Assembly (NCBI RefSeq): GCF_030063355.1
Contig: NZ_JASISZ010000030.1
Span: 21,119-85,118 of the forward strand
Reading direction: 5' to 3'
Length of the DNA: 64,000 nucleotides
From: Streptomyces sp. PH10-H1
Lineage (GTDB): Bacteria > Actinomycetota > Actinomycetes > Streptomycetales > Streptomycetaceae
The notes under the pieces were generated by a model. It saw nothing but the letters and a program-made list of their open reading frames with translations. It did no database searches and had not been told where the DNA came from. This document shows positions 54,389 through 63,623 of this stretch, in pieces (positions within the stretch are counted from its first letter, which is position 1; the number at the start of each line of letters is the position of its first letter). The position numbers were made by a program, and so were the translations under genes.

Positions 54389-54940
54389 TCAGGGGCCGGA
54401 ACGGCGGGCGCGGCCGTACGCCGCTCTCACGTCTTGGGTAAGTTGGTGCTGTCTGCCCAATTGGCGTTCGCACAGGGAGTAGACGGCGTCGAGGAACGGG
54501 TGGGCGAGGCGTGTGCCGCGCCTCGCGGTGTGCTCGGCGGCCTCTTGCAGCATGTCCCAGAGCCCTGAGGCGCTCCAGCGAATCGTTGTCCTTCCGCTGG
54601 GCGCGGAACGCTTCCTTGGTGACCGCCGAGATTGGCAACAGGGGCTTGAGCCCCGCAGTGAAACCCAGGTCGGCCAGCTCGCAGCGCTTCTCGCGGACCA
54701 GGCCGTCGGAACCGCCGCCCCCGAGCCTTTCCTCCGCGTCGCATGCGCGTTCGCCCAGCTCAATACCCCGTACCGCCTCCCCGCGCATGATGAGTTGCCT
54801 CGACGCGCTGGTGTAGAGCTGAGAGCTTGTCCACGTATCGTCCACCGGACTTGCCAGGTCGGCGAAGGCCAGGATCTTGGGCAATGCCAGAGCAGAGGCC
54901 GATGTCGAGCCGGACACCGCTTTGAGCAGCAGATCCTCCG
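54389..54940 (-). pseudogene. C-terminal remnant of an unrecognised protein
   Basis: Protein-like sequence on the minus strand starts directly after the SARP stop: VSGSTSASALALPKILAFAD, RGIELGERACDAEERLGGGG, ELADLGFTAGLKPLLPISAV. At about 54560 the sense changes frame and goes on as MLQEAAEHTARRGTRLAHPF then AVYSLCERQLGRQHQL, ending at 54389. Helical and possibly TPR-like, but I do not recognise the family. It seems to be what remains of a gene fused to the SARP by deletion. The stretch 54117-54388 holds no gene that I can support. Confidence 0.5.
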
Positions 54941-57379
54941 TCAGCTCCCTGCCCCCCGCACGCTCGTTGGCCCCTCGGCCTCGCTCCAACCCGGGGGGTG
55001 GGGAAGGCTGATGATCAGCGCCTGTCGATAGTGGGACAGGGCCTGTCGGTAGTCGCCGAGCCGTTCGTGGACCACACCGAGATTGTTCATCGTGCGGGCT
55101 TCGGCGCTGCGATCCGTGCCCGCGCGGTCCAGGTCCAGGGCTTGCTGAAGGTCGTGCAACGCCTGCCGGAAATCGCTCAACCGCAGGTGGACGACGCCCA
55201 GGTGGCGCAGTGCGTCGGCCTGGCCGGCCGGGTCGGCCCGGCTCTCGGCGGCGCGCAGTGCCTGGGTGTGCAGGGTGAGGGCGGCGCAGCACAGGCCGTG
55301 GACATCCAGGTAGCGCCACAGGATCTCCGAGAGCTGGCCGGTGTAGTCGGGCCGGCCGGGCTCGGCGGCGGCCGCCAGAACGTTGGGCAAGTCGGCTTCC
55401 AGCCACGCTTCCGCACTGGCGGGATCGGCGAGGACGACGGAGGAGGCGGTCGGCGGCGGAACATTCGGCCGGCGCTGCTTCTCGAAGGGGAAGAGGAGAT
55501 TCGCGGCGACGGCGGCGGTGTACCGGTAGTGGTCGAAGAGCCGGGTCAGTGCCGCCTGCCGGGCGTCGGCGGTCTCTTCGTCGAGGGCGGTGGTGCGGGC
55601 GTGGTCGCGGAGCAGATCGTGGAATGTGAATCGGCCGGGGGTGTGCTGCAGCAGCAGGTGGGCGTCCAGAAGATCCTCGAGGAGGCGTTCGGCCCCGTCG
55701 ACCGGAATGCCGGTCAGCGCGGCGGCGGCGTACGCGTCGACATCGGGGCCGGGATGGAGGCCGAGCAGACGGAACAGCCGCTGCTGGTCCGGGTCGAGGT
55801 GCCGGTATGACACGGCGAAGGCGGTGGCGACCCCGCGGTCGGCCGTGGAAAGCTCGGCCGGCCTGCGGCGCTGCTCGCGCAGCCGCCCGGCCAGATACGC
55901 AACGGTCCACTGCGGTCGGTCGCGCAGCCGGGCTGCGGCGATCCGCACCGCCAGCGGCAGGAAGCCGCACAGCGCGAGGACCTCGCCGACCGCGTCGGGT
56001 TCATCGACGGCGCGCCGGCCGACCACCCCGGTGAACAGGGCGACGGCATCGACGCCCGGCAGCACGTCCACGGAGAGCAGTTGTGCGCCGTCGAGGTCGG
56101 TGAGCCGCCGGCGGCTTGTCGCCAGCACCGCGCTGCCGGAGCCGCCGGGCAGCAGCGGCCGGAGCTGGTCGACGGTGGCGGCGTTGTCCAGGACGATCAG
56201 GACGCGGCGGCCGGACAGCTCGGCTCGCCACAGACCGGCCCGCTGTTCGGTGTCGGTGGGGATCCGGTCGATGGGCACATCCAGCGCGCCCAGCAGCGTC
56301 TCCAGTGCGGTGCTCGACGCCAACGGCTCCCGGCCGGGGGTGAATCCGTGCAGGTCGACGAAGAACTGCCCGTCGGGAAAGCGGTCGGCGAGACGGTGCG
56401 CCACATGCACGGCCAGCACGGTCTTGCCGACCCCGGCCATCCCATCGACCGTCCACACCCCGCCTGTCTCGGACAACGCGGAGGTGAGCCGCGTGAGTTC
56501 GGTCTCCCGACCGGTGAAGTCCGGTACATCGTAGGGGAGGAAGGACAGCCGCCGGCGTACCGGCTCCACCGCCTTGGGCGGGGACGACGGCGGGGGCGGT
56601 GCCGAGGGGGACGGCGGGACGTGCGGCGACGGCCGGTCCAGGGCGGGATCATTGCGCAGGATGGCGTCCTGGAGCGCCAGGAAGGCGCTTCCCGGGTCAA
56701 GTCCCTGTTCGTCGGCGAGCTGTGTCCGGAAGGTGCGCGCCACCTGGAGCGCGTCGGCCTGCCGGCCTCCCCGGTACAGCGCCAGCATCAGCTGGCCGCG
56801 CAGCCGCTCGCGCAACGGGTGGGTCTGCAGCTCCGCGCGCAGTTCGGCGATGAGGTCGTCGTGCCGCCCCAGGGCCAGCTCCATGTCGACCAGCCGCTCG
56901 TACGCCGACAGCCGCTGCTCGTCCAACCGCTCCCGCGCGCCCGGAACGAAGTCGGCCGTCACGTCCGCCAGCGCGGGACCCCGCCACAGCGTCAGCGCCG
57001 TCCGGATCCGGTGTGCGGCGGCAACGGGGTCACCGGCCGCCTGGGCGAGCGCCGTCGAGACCTCTTCGGTGAACCGCTGGAGGTCGAGTTGCCCCGGTTC
57101 GGGGGACATGACATAGCCCGGAGCCCTTGTGGACAGCATGTCGGCCGCACCGATGTCGCGCAGCGCCCGGCGGATCGCCGATACCGACGCCTGTATCTGC
57201 GTACGGGCGGTTCGCGGCGGTGTGCCGCCCCACATCGCCTCGATGAGCAGCCCGTTCGACACGACCGTCCCGGCCCGCAGCAGCAAGTACGCCAGCACGG
57301 CGCGGTGGCGTGGGGCAAGGGCGGGCAGCGGCCGTCCGTCCGCCGAGACCTCCACCGAACCGAGAATCGCGAACCGCAC
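54941..57379 (-). CDS. AfsR/SARP-type regulator with NB-ARC and TPR, truncated C-terminus
   Basis: 812 residues from GTG 57379 (GTG 57385 is close; the frame is open to 57472). Order: winged-helix (1-95, ILGSVEVSADGRPLPALAPR), BTAD (100-245), Pro-rich linker, NB-ARC ATPase from 300 with P-loop GMAGVGKT and VLIVLDNAA, then TPR units (ALRHLGVVHLRLSDFRQALH, MNNLGVVHERLGDYRQALSH). Family members near 950-1000 residues have more TPRs; here sense stops after YRQALIIS and a 20-residue odd tail follows, so the end has been cut. It diverges from the metallo-hydrolase gene, a possible target. Such regulators activate secondary metabolism genes. Confidence 0.88.
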   Translation of the reverse strand: MRFAILGSVEVSADGRPLPALAPRHRAVLAYLLLRAGTVVSNGLLIEAMWGGTPPRTARTQIQASVSAIRRALRDIGAADMLSTRAPGYVMSPEPGQLDLQRFTEEVSTALAQAAGDPVAAAHRIRTALTLWRGPALADVTADFVPGARERLDEQRLSAYERLVDMELALGRHDDLIAELRAELQTHPLRERLRGQLMLALYRGGRQADALQVARTFRTQLADEQGLDPGSAFLALQDAILRNDPALDRPSPHVPPSPSAPPPPSSPPKAVEPVRRRLSFLPYDVPDFTGRETELTRLTSALSETGGVWTVDGMAGVGKTVLAVHVAHRLADRFPDGQFFVDLHGFTPGREPLASSTALETLLGALDVPIDRIPTDTEQRAGLWRAELSGRRVLIVLDNAATVDQLRPLLPGGSGSAVLATSRRRLTDLDGAQLLSVDVLPGVDAVALFTGVVGRRAVDEPDAVGEVLALCGFLPLAVRIAAARLRDRPQWTVAYLAGRLREQRRRPAELSTADRGVATAFAVSYRHLDPDQQRLFRLLGLHPGPDVDAYAAAALTGIPVDGAERLLEDLLDAHLLLQHTPGRFTFHDLLRDHARTTALDEETADARQAALTRLFDHYRYTAAVAANLLFPFEKQRRPNVPPPTASSVVLADPASAEAWLEADLPNVLAAAAEPGRPDYTGQLSEILWRYLDVHGLCCAALTLHTQALRAAESRADPAGQADALRHLGVVHLRLSDFRQALHDLQQALDLDRAGTDRSAEARTMNNLGVVHERLGDYRQALSHYRQALIISLPHPPGWSEAEGPTSVRGAGS

Positions 57380-57557
57380 ACCCACCCCGTCTCGCGCAGC
57401 CGTGGATGCCACCGGGTGGCGACACCGCCCGTTTCCGCCCTGACCTGCATGCATAGCGAACACATAGCGCATGTATCAACGCCGGCAGGCAGGCTTACCG
57501 ACGTCGGCCGGACACCGATTCAGAGCAAACCACAGGCACGCCACGGAAAGAGTCACC

Positions 57558-58421
57558 ATGCCCGTATTGGGATCGGGAATCTCCCTGCACACCTACACCG
57601 CAGGCGAGACCGGCCTGTTCGTCAATTCCTATCTGATCGAAACCGAGTCCGGTGTCGTGGTCGTCGACACCAACCTGCTCAACTCCGATATCGCCGCGCT
57701 GAAGGCGCGCCTCACCGCGGTGGGCAAACCGCTGGAGGCGGTGTTCGTCACCCACGCACATCCCGACCACTTCAACGGTGTGTTCGAGCTGACCCGAGAC
57801 GCCGACGTGCCGGTCTACGCCACAGCCGGTGTGGCCAAGGCGATCGAAGAGATCGCCGATGCCAAACGAGCCCAGTGGGGCCCGGTGTACGGCGAGCAGT
57901 GGCCCGCCGGGACCGCCTATCCCACCGTCGAGCTCGCGGACGGCCAGACGGTCGATCTGGGCGGGCTCACCCTGACCGCCCATGAGATCGGCCCGGCGGA
58001 AAGCCACGCGGACAGCTATCTGGTCGCCACACCCGGCGGCGGCCAGCCCTTCGCCTTCATCGGCGACCTCGCGTTCCACGGCACCCACCCGTACACCAAC
58101 GACGGGCACTCCGGAGCATGGCTGGCCGCGCTGGACGTCATCACCGCTGAGCTGGGCGACATGTCCCGGCTGTACCCGGGCCACGGCGAGCCGGCCGACA
58201 CCCGGCTCTTCGCCGACCAACGCCGTTATCTCCTCCATTACCGCGAGCTGATCCGGCGGCTCGCCGACGGCGCGCCCGCGCTGACCGACCTGGCCAAGGC
58301 CGAGCTCGAGCGTGCCCTGACCGCGTTCCTGCCCGGCGCACCATTGACCTGGATGATCCAACTGGGCGCGGACGCGATAGCCGCAGAACTGCGGGGAGAT
58401 GCCGATGGCCGCGACCGTTGA
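57558..58421 (+). CDS. MBL-fold metallo-hydrolase
   Basis: 287 residues from ATG 57558. Zinc motif THAHPDHFNG, followed by later ligands near PAESHADSYL, FIGDLAFHGTHP and YPGHGEP. It is a small-molecule hydrolase of the metallo-beta-lactamase fold; the substrate is unknown. The upstream GGAAAGAG is a fair ribosome site. Divergent from the SARP gene; the broken DJ-1/PfpI gene starts inside its last 20 bases, so the two formed an operon. A longer start at 57471 is unlikely. Confidence 0.9.
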   Translation: MPVLGSGISLHTYTAGETGLFVNSYLIETESGVVVVDTNLLNSDIAALKARLTAVGKPLEAVFVTHAHPDHFNGVFELTRDADVPVYATAGVAKAIEEIADAKRAQWGPVYGEQWPAGTAYPTVELADGQTVDLGGLTLTAHEIGPAESHADSYLVATPGGGQPFAFIGDLAFHGTHPYTNDGHSGAWLAALDVITAELGDMSRLYPGHGEPADTRLFADQRRYLLHYRELIRRLADGAPALTDLAKAELERALTAFLPGAPLTWMIQLGADAIAAELRGDADGRDR

Positions 58422-58944
58422 CACGTTCGGCCGTACCAAGAAGGTGCTGTTCGTCGCCTCCAACCCCGCGGTCTCCGAACAGACCGGCTCATCGGCTTCT
58501 GGTGGTCGGAATTGACCCACCCCTACTGGGAGTTCACCGAGGCCGGCTACGAGGTGACGATCGCCAGCCCCGATGGCGGCAGCCTGGCGGCCGACGGATA
58601 CAGCGACCCGCGCGACGATTCCGGCTACAGCGCGGAGATCGACGTGGCCGAGTACGACGCGGTGCTGCTGGTCGGCGGGCAGGGTCCGATGTACCCCTAC
58701 CGCGGCAACCCGAAGGTAAGCGGCCTGGTCGTCGAGGCCTACGAAAGCGGCAAAGTGGTGGCCGTCGTCTGAGATCCAGCCGTACTGGATCGAGGACGCG
58801 GCACGCGGGATCGAAGGCACCAATTTTGTGGTCCAGGGCGCCTTCCGCCCCTACGCCGTCCGTGATGGCAATCTGATCACCGGCCAGCAACAGTATTCCG
58901 GGGCAGCGGCCGCCAGGCTCGTGATCGAGGCACCGGGCCGCTAG
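58399..58944 (+). pseudogene. DJ-1/PfpI-family protein, frameshifted with internal deletion
   Basis: ATG 58399 or 58405 (GGGGAG ahead) opens RTKKVLFVASNPAVSEQTG, then the frame breaks at about 58490. Sense resumes in another frame: ELTHPYWEFTEAGYEVTIAS, then YDAVLLVGGQGPMYPYRGNP, up to YESGKVVAVV and a stop at 58772. A third stretch resumes as EIQPYWIEDAARGIEGTNFV and RLVIEAPGR, stop 58944. About 60-70 residues between KVVA and EIQPYW are missing, including the nucleophilic Cys segment (AVCHG). Inactive as a glyoxalase or amidase. Confidence 0.8.
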
Positions 58945-59082
58945 CGGCCATCCGGCCCGGAGCGCCGGCCGCGGACCGACACCACGGGGGTGGGTCCGCG
59001 GTCGGCGCCTGGTGTGCGCCGCTCTCCCACGCCGAGCCACCCCGGGGCCGCATCGGAGGACCGGTAGCGGGAGAGTGTGACC

Positions 59083-59574
59083 ATGACGAAGAAGGTACGC
59101 AGGGACACCGAGCCGGTACTCGCGGACGCACTGCGCGTCCTTGGAGGGTGCGACCACGTCGACGCCGTGGCGGTCGATGTCGCGCCGGGGACCACCGCGA
59201 TCGGTTTCACGGCGCTGATACTGGCCTCGCCACCGCGCTGGACGCGGAGCCTGCTCGCCGTGCGGGACTTGCTCGTCGCACCGTTCGGCCTCAAGGGCAG
59301 TAGATCGGGCGCGGTACGGATCGAGGAGGGCGCGCAGATCGGACCGATGTACATGTTCGATGTCTCGGACGAGCAAGTGGTGGCGGGCAAGGACGACAAG
59401 CACCTCAGCTTCCGCACGACCTTCGTGGTGCGTGAAGGTGCCAACGGCCTGGAAGGTGTGTGCACCACGGTCGTGCGCTACCACCGCACCGCGGGCCGGC
59501 TCTACTTCCGTGCGATCGAGCCGTTCCACCACGTGATCATGCGAACCCTGGCCCGGCGTGCCGCCGCCGCGTGA
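59083..59574 (+). CDS. DUF2867-family protein
   Basis: 163 residues from ATG 59083 (GTG 59077 also possible; GGGAGAG ahead). The domain matches DUF2867: VAVDVAPGTTAIGFTALILA, RSGAVRIEEGAQIGPMYMFD, LSFRTTFVVRE, and the closing RLYFRAIEPFHHVIMRTLAR. The family has a lipocalin/SRPBCC-like beta-sheet and unknown function. It follows the DJ-1 remnant and may share its transcript. Confidence 0.85.
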   Translation: MTKKVRRDTEPVLADALRVLGGCDHVDAVAVDVAPGTTAIGFTALILASPPRWTRSLLAVRDLLVAPFGLKGSRSGAVRIEEGAQIGPMYMFDVSDEQVVAGKDDKHLSFRTTFVVREGANGLEGVCTTVVRYHRTAGRLYFRAIEPFHHVIMRTLARRAAAA

Positions 59575-59730
59575 GCGGCGGGACGGCGACGGATTCCACC
59601 GGCGCGGCGGAAGGTGGTGGTGTCTGCCCGCTGGGCAGCCCCGCCGGTGGAAGCGCCGCCGGCCGTCGTCGGCGCAGGAGCCGCCTGTCCGGTCCGGGCC
59701 GCACGGGCCCGGACCGCGGCGTACGTGGGA

Positions 59731-60231
59731 TCAAGAGGCGGTGCGGGTCGGGTCGTCGACGGTGGTGAAGCCGCCCTCGCGGCGGGCGCGCAGGGCGTCC
59801 TGGACGAAGGCCCGGGAGAACATCGACGACAGGATCGCGATGCCGTTGCGGTGGATGCGGATCTCGCCGCTGGTGATCTGCCCGGTGACGTGGATCCGGC
59901 GGCCCTCGGACCCGGAGGCGCCCTCCAGGTCCTTGACGCGGCCGCGGCCGTTCCACTTCAGGCTCCCGAAGTGGTCGATGACGGTGTCGGACGCGACGAG
60001 CAGCTTGAGCATGCCGTGGTCGATGTCCACGTGCAGGTCGAGGTCGCCGTCGGCGATGTCGGGGGAGCGCAGGTCCAGCACGACGGCGCCGCGGCGGGTG
60101 CGTACTTCGAAGCTGCGCGCCCGGGTCCAGTTGCCCAGACGCTTGGTCAGGGTGTGGTCGGCGTCGATGCGGACGGGGCTCTCGAGGGAGGAGGCGGGTG
60201 CGGTTTGCGGAGTGTGCTCGGCGTTTGTCAT
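59731..60231 (-). CDS. hypothetical protein divergent from PadR
   Basis: 166 residues, mostly beta-rich: ARSFEVRTRRGAVVLDLRSP, LDLHVDIDHGMLKLLVASDT, RRIHVTGQITSGEIRIHRNG, ending in a short helix around FVQDALRAR. This looks like a DUF1707/DUF2154-type beta-helix adhesin-like fold, seen in small Streptomyces proteins beside PadR regulators. Soluble, no signal peptide. It diverges from the PadR gene over a CTAG-rich palindrome and is therefore the probable target. Confidence 0.75.
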   Translation of the reverse strand: MTNAEHTPQTAPASSLESPVRIDADHTLTKRLGNWTRARSFEVRTRRGAVVLDLRSPDIADGDLDLHVDIDHGMLKLLVASDTVIDHFGSLKWNGRGRVKDLEGASGSEGRRIHVTGQITSGEIRIHRNGIAILSSMFSRAFVQDALRARREGGFTTVDDPTRTAS

Positions 60232-60252
60232 GGCTTCATAGTGGCACAGCGG

Positions 60253-60271
60253 CTAGTGTTCTAGCAACTAG
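60253..60271. promoter_or_regulatory. CTAG-rich palindrome in PadR divergent region
   Basis: CTAGT (60253-60257), nine bases, ACTAG (60267-60271), with a third CTAG at 60261-60264 in the centre. CTAG is rare in GC-rich Streptomyces DNA, so three copies in 19 bases are striking. It lies 27 bases ahead of the PadR start and 22 ahead of the divergent gene: a likely PadR operator. Confidence 0.55.
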
Positions 60272-60297
60272 TAGGGAAGGTGCGGTAGATTTGGCAT

Positions 60298-60915
60298 GTG
60301 ACAACGACCTTCCGCCGCTCCCCGCTCGCCCTGGCCGTCCTCAGCCTGCTCGAGAGCGGCCCGATGCACCCGTACGGCATCCAGCGGCTCATCAAGCAGT
60401 GGGGCAAGGATCAGGTCGTCAACGTCGGCCAGCGCGCGACCCTCTACAAGATGATCACCAGGCTGCAGGAGGCCGGGCTGATCGACGTACAGGACACCGA
60501 CCGCGACCACCGATATCCCGAACGCACCACGTACTACGTCACCGAGGCCGGCCGGGCAGCCGCCCGGCAGTGGCTCGCCGAGATCCTGTCCACCCCGCGC
60601 AACGAGTTCCCCGAGTTCCCCGCCGCGCTGTCCTTCTTCCTCATGCTCACCCCGGAGACCGCCCGGGAGCTGCTCGCCGAACGCCGCGACCGGCTCACCC
60701 AGAAGATCGCCGAACTGGACGCCGCCCTGGTCACCGAGACCGAGGGCTTCCAGCTCCCGCGCGTGACCATGCTGGAGACCGAGTACGTCCGCGCCGTCAC
60801 CGACGCCGAACTGCGCTGGGTCACCGAGGTCGTCGACGCCCTGCGCGACACCTCGTTGAGCTGGGACTTCGAGGAACTCCGCAAGCTCGCCCTCGCCTCC
60901 ATGCCCACCGATTGA
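60298..60915 (+). CDS. PadR-family transcriptional regulator
   Basis: 205 residues from GTG 60298. LAVLSLLESGPMHPYGIQRL, then VNVGQRATLYKMITRLQEAG and YPERTTYYVTEAGRAAARQW are the PadR winged helix; the C-terminal half (LTQKIAELDAALVTETEGFQ) is the dimerisation helix of the Vir-like PadR subfamily. No standard ribosome site is close, so translation may be leaderless. Diverges from the beta-rich hypothetical gene that it probably represses. Confidence 0.92.
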   Translation: MTTTFRRSPLALAVLSLLESGPMHPYGIQRLIKQWGKDQVVNVGQRATLYKMITRLQEAGLIDVQDTDRDHRYPERTTYYVTEAGRAAARQWLAEILSTPRNEFPEFPAALSFFLMLTPETARELLAERRDRLTQKIAELDAALVTETEGFQLPRVTMLETEYVRAVTDAELRWVTEVVDALRDTSLSWDFEELRKLALASMPTD

Positions 60916-61274
60916 ACCGTTCACCCGCCACGCCCGAGTCCCGAGTCGGAGCCTCGAATCGGCGCCCCGTTTCGACGGCCGGCGGCTCATCGACGATTTC
61001 CGCGTGGGGAGGGGTGGATGAGACCCCATGCGTCGTTTCCGCCCTCCGTTCATCTACAGTGGAACGAAACGTCTACATGCTTGTAGTCAATCAGTGCGTG
61101 GCATCACGCGGCCCTGGTCACCACCGAGGGGAGCAGTGCCCCACCCCCACGGTGTGGCACTGAGTTCGATGCTGGGGCAGCGGCGGCGGGTGGGTCGCGG
61201 TCTCCGTCCTCGCGTCGCTCGGGCATGGTCCGACGGTGCCACGGGTCCCGTCTGTGCCTGCGATTGGTGGCTCG
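60916..61274. other. no gene seen
   Basis: About 360 bases with frames in several directions but no convincing gene. AT-rich sequence around 61060-61090 (GTGGAACGAAACGTCTACATG) could hold the promoter of the PAP2 gene. Confidence 0.35.
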
Positions 61275-61943
61275 ATGAATGAACCCGCCCTGCCGGAGCG
61301 GCGCGCCGGTCTGGTGCCCTTGCTGGGTGTCTCCGCTCTGTGCGCCGCGCTCTTCGTCCTGCTGGCGGTATGGGTCATCCGACGGGACGGCGCGCCGTTC
61401 GCCGTCGACCTGAGCCTGCACGTGTGGTCCGTGAAGCACCGTCCGTCCGGCGCGGTGTCCTTCGCTCGTGCCGTCACCGCGACCGGCACCGGTGTCTTCC
61501 CCTATCTGTGTGCCCTGACCGCCGGGCTGATCGCGGGCCGCGACGCGAGGCAGCGACTATGGGCGGCCGCCGGCGCGCTCGGATTCCTCGGTCTGACCCA
61601 GGTCGCCCGCTTGGGGCTGCTCCACGCGATCGGACGGCCCCGTCCCGCCATCGCCGACTGGGCCACCCACGCCTCCGGGTTCGCCTTCCCCTCCGGACAC
61701 GCCACTACCTCCGCGTTCGTGGCCGGGCTGCTGGCCTGGGCCGTCGCCCGCCGGGTCCGGACCGCGGCGGCGGTCACCGGCTGCGTCGTCCTCACGTTGT
61801 GGGCTGTGTCGGTCGGGCTCAGCCGGATCTATCTCGGGGTGCACTGGGCCAGCGATGTCCTGGGCGGATGGTTCTTCGCCCTCACCTGGCTCGGCCTCGG
61901 CGCGGCAGTGATCCCCGTGACTCGCCTACTGCCGCGCCGCTGA
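61275..61943 (+). CDS. PAP2-type membrane phosphatase
   Basis: 222 residues with about six membrane helices. The three-part acid phosphatase signature is visible: GRPRP (end of K-x6-RP), PSGHATTS and SRIYLGVHWASDVLGG. It likely dephosphorylates a lipid pyrophosphate or phosphatidic acid at the membrane. ATG 61275 with GGTGG ahead; a longer start at 61236 is open. Converges on the DoxX-NmrA operon. Confidence 0.92.
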   Translation: MNEPALPERRAGLVPLLGVSALCAALFVLLAVWVIRRDGAPFAVDLSLHVWSVKHRPSGAVSFARAVTATGTGVFPYLCALTAGLIAGRDARQRLWAAAGALGFLGLTQVARLGLLHAIGRPRPAIADWATHASGFAFPSGHATTSAFVAGLLAWAVARRVRTAAAVTGCVVLTLWAVSVGLSRIYLGVHWASDVLGGWFFALTWLGLGAAVIPVTRLLPRR

Positions 61944-61979
61944 TGTCCTTCCGTGCGAGGGCCCTGGCAGCGGGTGGGT

Positions 61980-62324
61980 TCAGGTGACCAGGCCCAGGGC
62001 CAGCGTGGCGGCGGCCAGTAGCAGGAACGGGTACTGCAGCCCGAGTGAGTAGTCGCGCACCCGCAGGTGGGTAACGACGGCACAGACGAAGAACAGGACG
62101 AGTCCGGCCGCCGCGGCCGGGCCGATCACCGGTAGCCAGAAGCCTGCCAGGAGACCGAGGGCGGCGCCCGCCTTCGGGACGCCCAGCGCGGGCATCCACG
62201 ATCGGGGCACGCCTGCCTTGTTCATGGCAAGGGCCACTCTTTCGAAGCGGACGAAGTCGCACCCGGCCGAGAAGGCGCAGTAGGCGATGGTCACGATCGC
62301 GACAGTCGCGTAGGCGATGTACAT
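61980..62324 (-). CDS. DoxX-family membrane protein
   Basis: 114 residues, four hydrophobic helices (VAIVTIAYCAFSAGCDFV, LGVPKAGAALGLLAGFWLPV, AAAGLVLFFVCAVVTHL, LQYPFLLLAAATLALGL). GVPKAGAALGLL is typical of DoxX-like proteins, which in mycobacteria join redox membrane complexes. It lies 18 bases after the NmrA-like gene on the same strand and is almost surely co-transcribed. Confidence 0.88.
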   Translation of the reverse strand: MYIAYATVAIVTIAYCAFSAGCDFVRFERVALAMNKAGVPRSWMPALGVPKAGAALGLLAGFWLPVIGPAAAAGLVLFFVCAVVTHLRVRDYSLGLQYPFLLLAAATLALGLVT

Positions 62325-62342
62325 GGCTTCGATCCGCCCTCG

Positions 62343-63176
62343 TCAGTTCTGGAACGCGGAGACGTTGGCCTCGGCCCACTGGGCGTAGGTGAGTGCAGGG
62401 CGGCCCAGGATGCGTTCCACCTCGCCGGTCACAAGTGCGGGCTTGCCGACGGTCCCGGCGAGATACCTCAGCAGGGAGTCGATCGCCTCTTCCTGGACCC
62501 AGGAGTTGTGGGACAGCATCGCCTGCTTCGCCGCCGCCGCGGGGATCTCCTCGAATCGCAGTGGACGAGCCAGGACCGCGCCGAGGATCGCCACCTGCTC
62601 CGCCGTGGTCAGCCCGTGCGGACCGGTCAAGGACGGTGCCTGCCCCAGCAGTTCGTCCCCGAGCAGGGCTTGGACGGCAACCGCGGCTATGTCCGCCTCG
62701 TGAATCGGCGCAGTGCAAGCACCGGCATACGGGCCGCGCACGACGTCACCCGCCGTCAGCTGCGCCTTCCACTGCAAGGCGTTCGCAGCGAAGGCGCCGG
62801 GGCGCAGATGCGTCCACTGGGGGAAGGCCGCCGCGACGGCTGTCTCCAGATTCCGGTGGATCGCGGCGGAGCTTCCCTCACCCGCGGCCTCGTCGTCCGC
62901 GACGACCAGCGCGGAAACGGTGACGACTCGCCGCACCCCGGCCGCCTTGGCGGCGTCCAGCAGAGCGTCGGTGCTGCCGGGCGTCCCGGCGATGTTGACC
63001 ACGAGAGCGGTCACGCCGTCGAAGTCGGGCGCGGTGCTGTCGCAGGGCTCGACCCCGGCGGGCAGGCGCGCGCCGCCGGGAGTGCGCGTCAAGGCGCGCA
63101 CCTTCCTGCCCCTCGCGGCCAACTCCGCGATGAGCGGGCGGCCGAGGTTTCCGGTGGCTCCAGTCACAAGGATCAT
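62343..63176 (-). CDS. NmrA-like NAD(P)-binding protein
   Basis: 277 residues from ATG 63176 with GGGAG eight bases ahead. It begins ILVTGATGNLGRPLIAELAA (GxxGxxG dinucleotide loop), then RKVRALTRTPGGARLP, and later ARLTAGDVVRGPYAGACTAP-type closing sequence. The atypical SDR/NmrA group includes redox sensors and quinone reductases; the catalytic Tyr is not obvious. First gene of a two-gene operon with DoxX, a pairing seen often in Streptomyces. Confidence 0.9.
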   Translation of the reverse strand: MILVTGATGNLGRPLIAELAARGRKVRALTRTPGGARLPAGVEPCDSTAPDFDGVTALVVNIAGTPGSTDALLDAAKAAGVRRVVTVSALVVADDEAAGEGSSAAIHRNLETAVAAAFPQWTHLRPGAFAANALQWKAQLTAGDVVRGPYAGACTAPIHEADIAAVAVQALLGDELLGQAPSLTGPHGLTTAEQVAILGAVLARPLRFEEIPAAAAKQAMLSHNSWVQEEAIDSLLRYLAGTVGKPALVTGEVERILGRPALTYAQWAEANVSAFQN

Positions 63177-63358
63177 GGTGTGTCTCCCTCTCCTCAGGTG
63201 ACGCGGACTGGTCGTCCCGTCCCATCCCGAGAGCGATCCGGACGCCCGGAGTGTGACATCGGCCAACCATCCATGACCTTCGTCACCTGACGGCACGCGC
63301 CTGTGTCGCCGTCCACCGCAGCCGCTGGGCGCGGGTGGCGAGCCGGGCTGGGCCCCGG

Positions 63359-63562
63359 TCAGGCCGGTGGGCCTCCGCAACTGGACTGCCCTGGGGCCCC
63401 GTCCGGGGCGATGTCGTCGCGCAGCACGCTGAAGTGCACGACGTCTCGCCAGCGTCCATCACGGAACGCGAAGCTGCGCAGCACACCCTCGCGGGTGAAG
63501 CCGGACTTCTCCAATGCGCGCTGCTCGGCGATGTTCTCCGTCTCAGAGTGCGGTTCGCGCCG
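63359..63562 (-). pseudogene. GNAT acetyltransferase C-terminal remnant
   Basis: The minus strand reads PHSETENIAEQRALEKSGFT, then REGVLRSFAFRDGRWRDVVH and FSVLRDDIAPDG, stop at 63359. This is the last third of a GNAT protein (NIAxQRALEKxGFxREG is the acetyl-CoA-binding helix and tail). Homology fades at about 63562 and no start is left. It looks 5' truncated. Confidence 0.65.
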
Positions 63563-63623
63563 TGATGCCCGATTCGCGATGAGGTCTGGGTGAGGTGCCC
63601 TGCTCGGTGGGGTGGGCTGGTGT

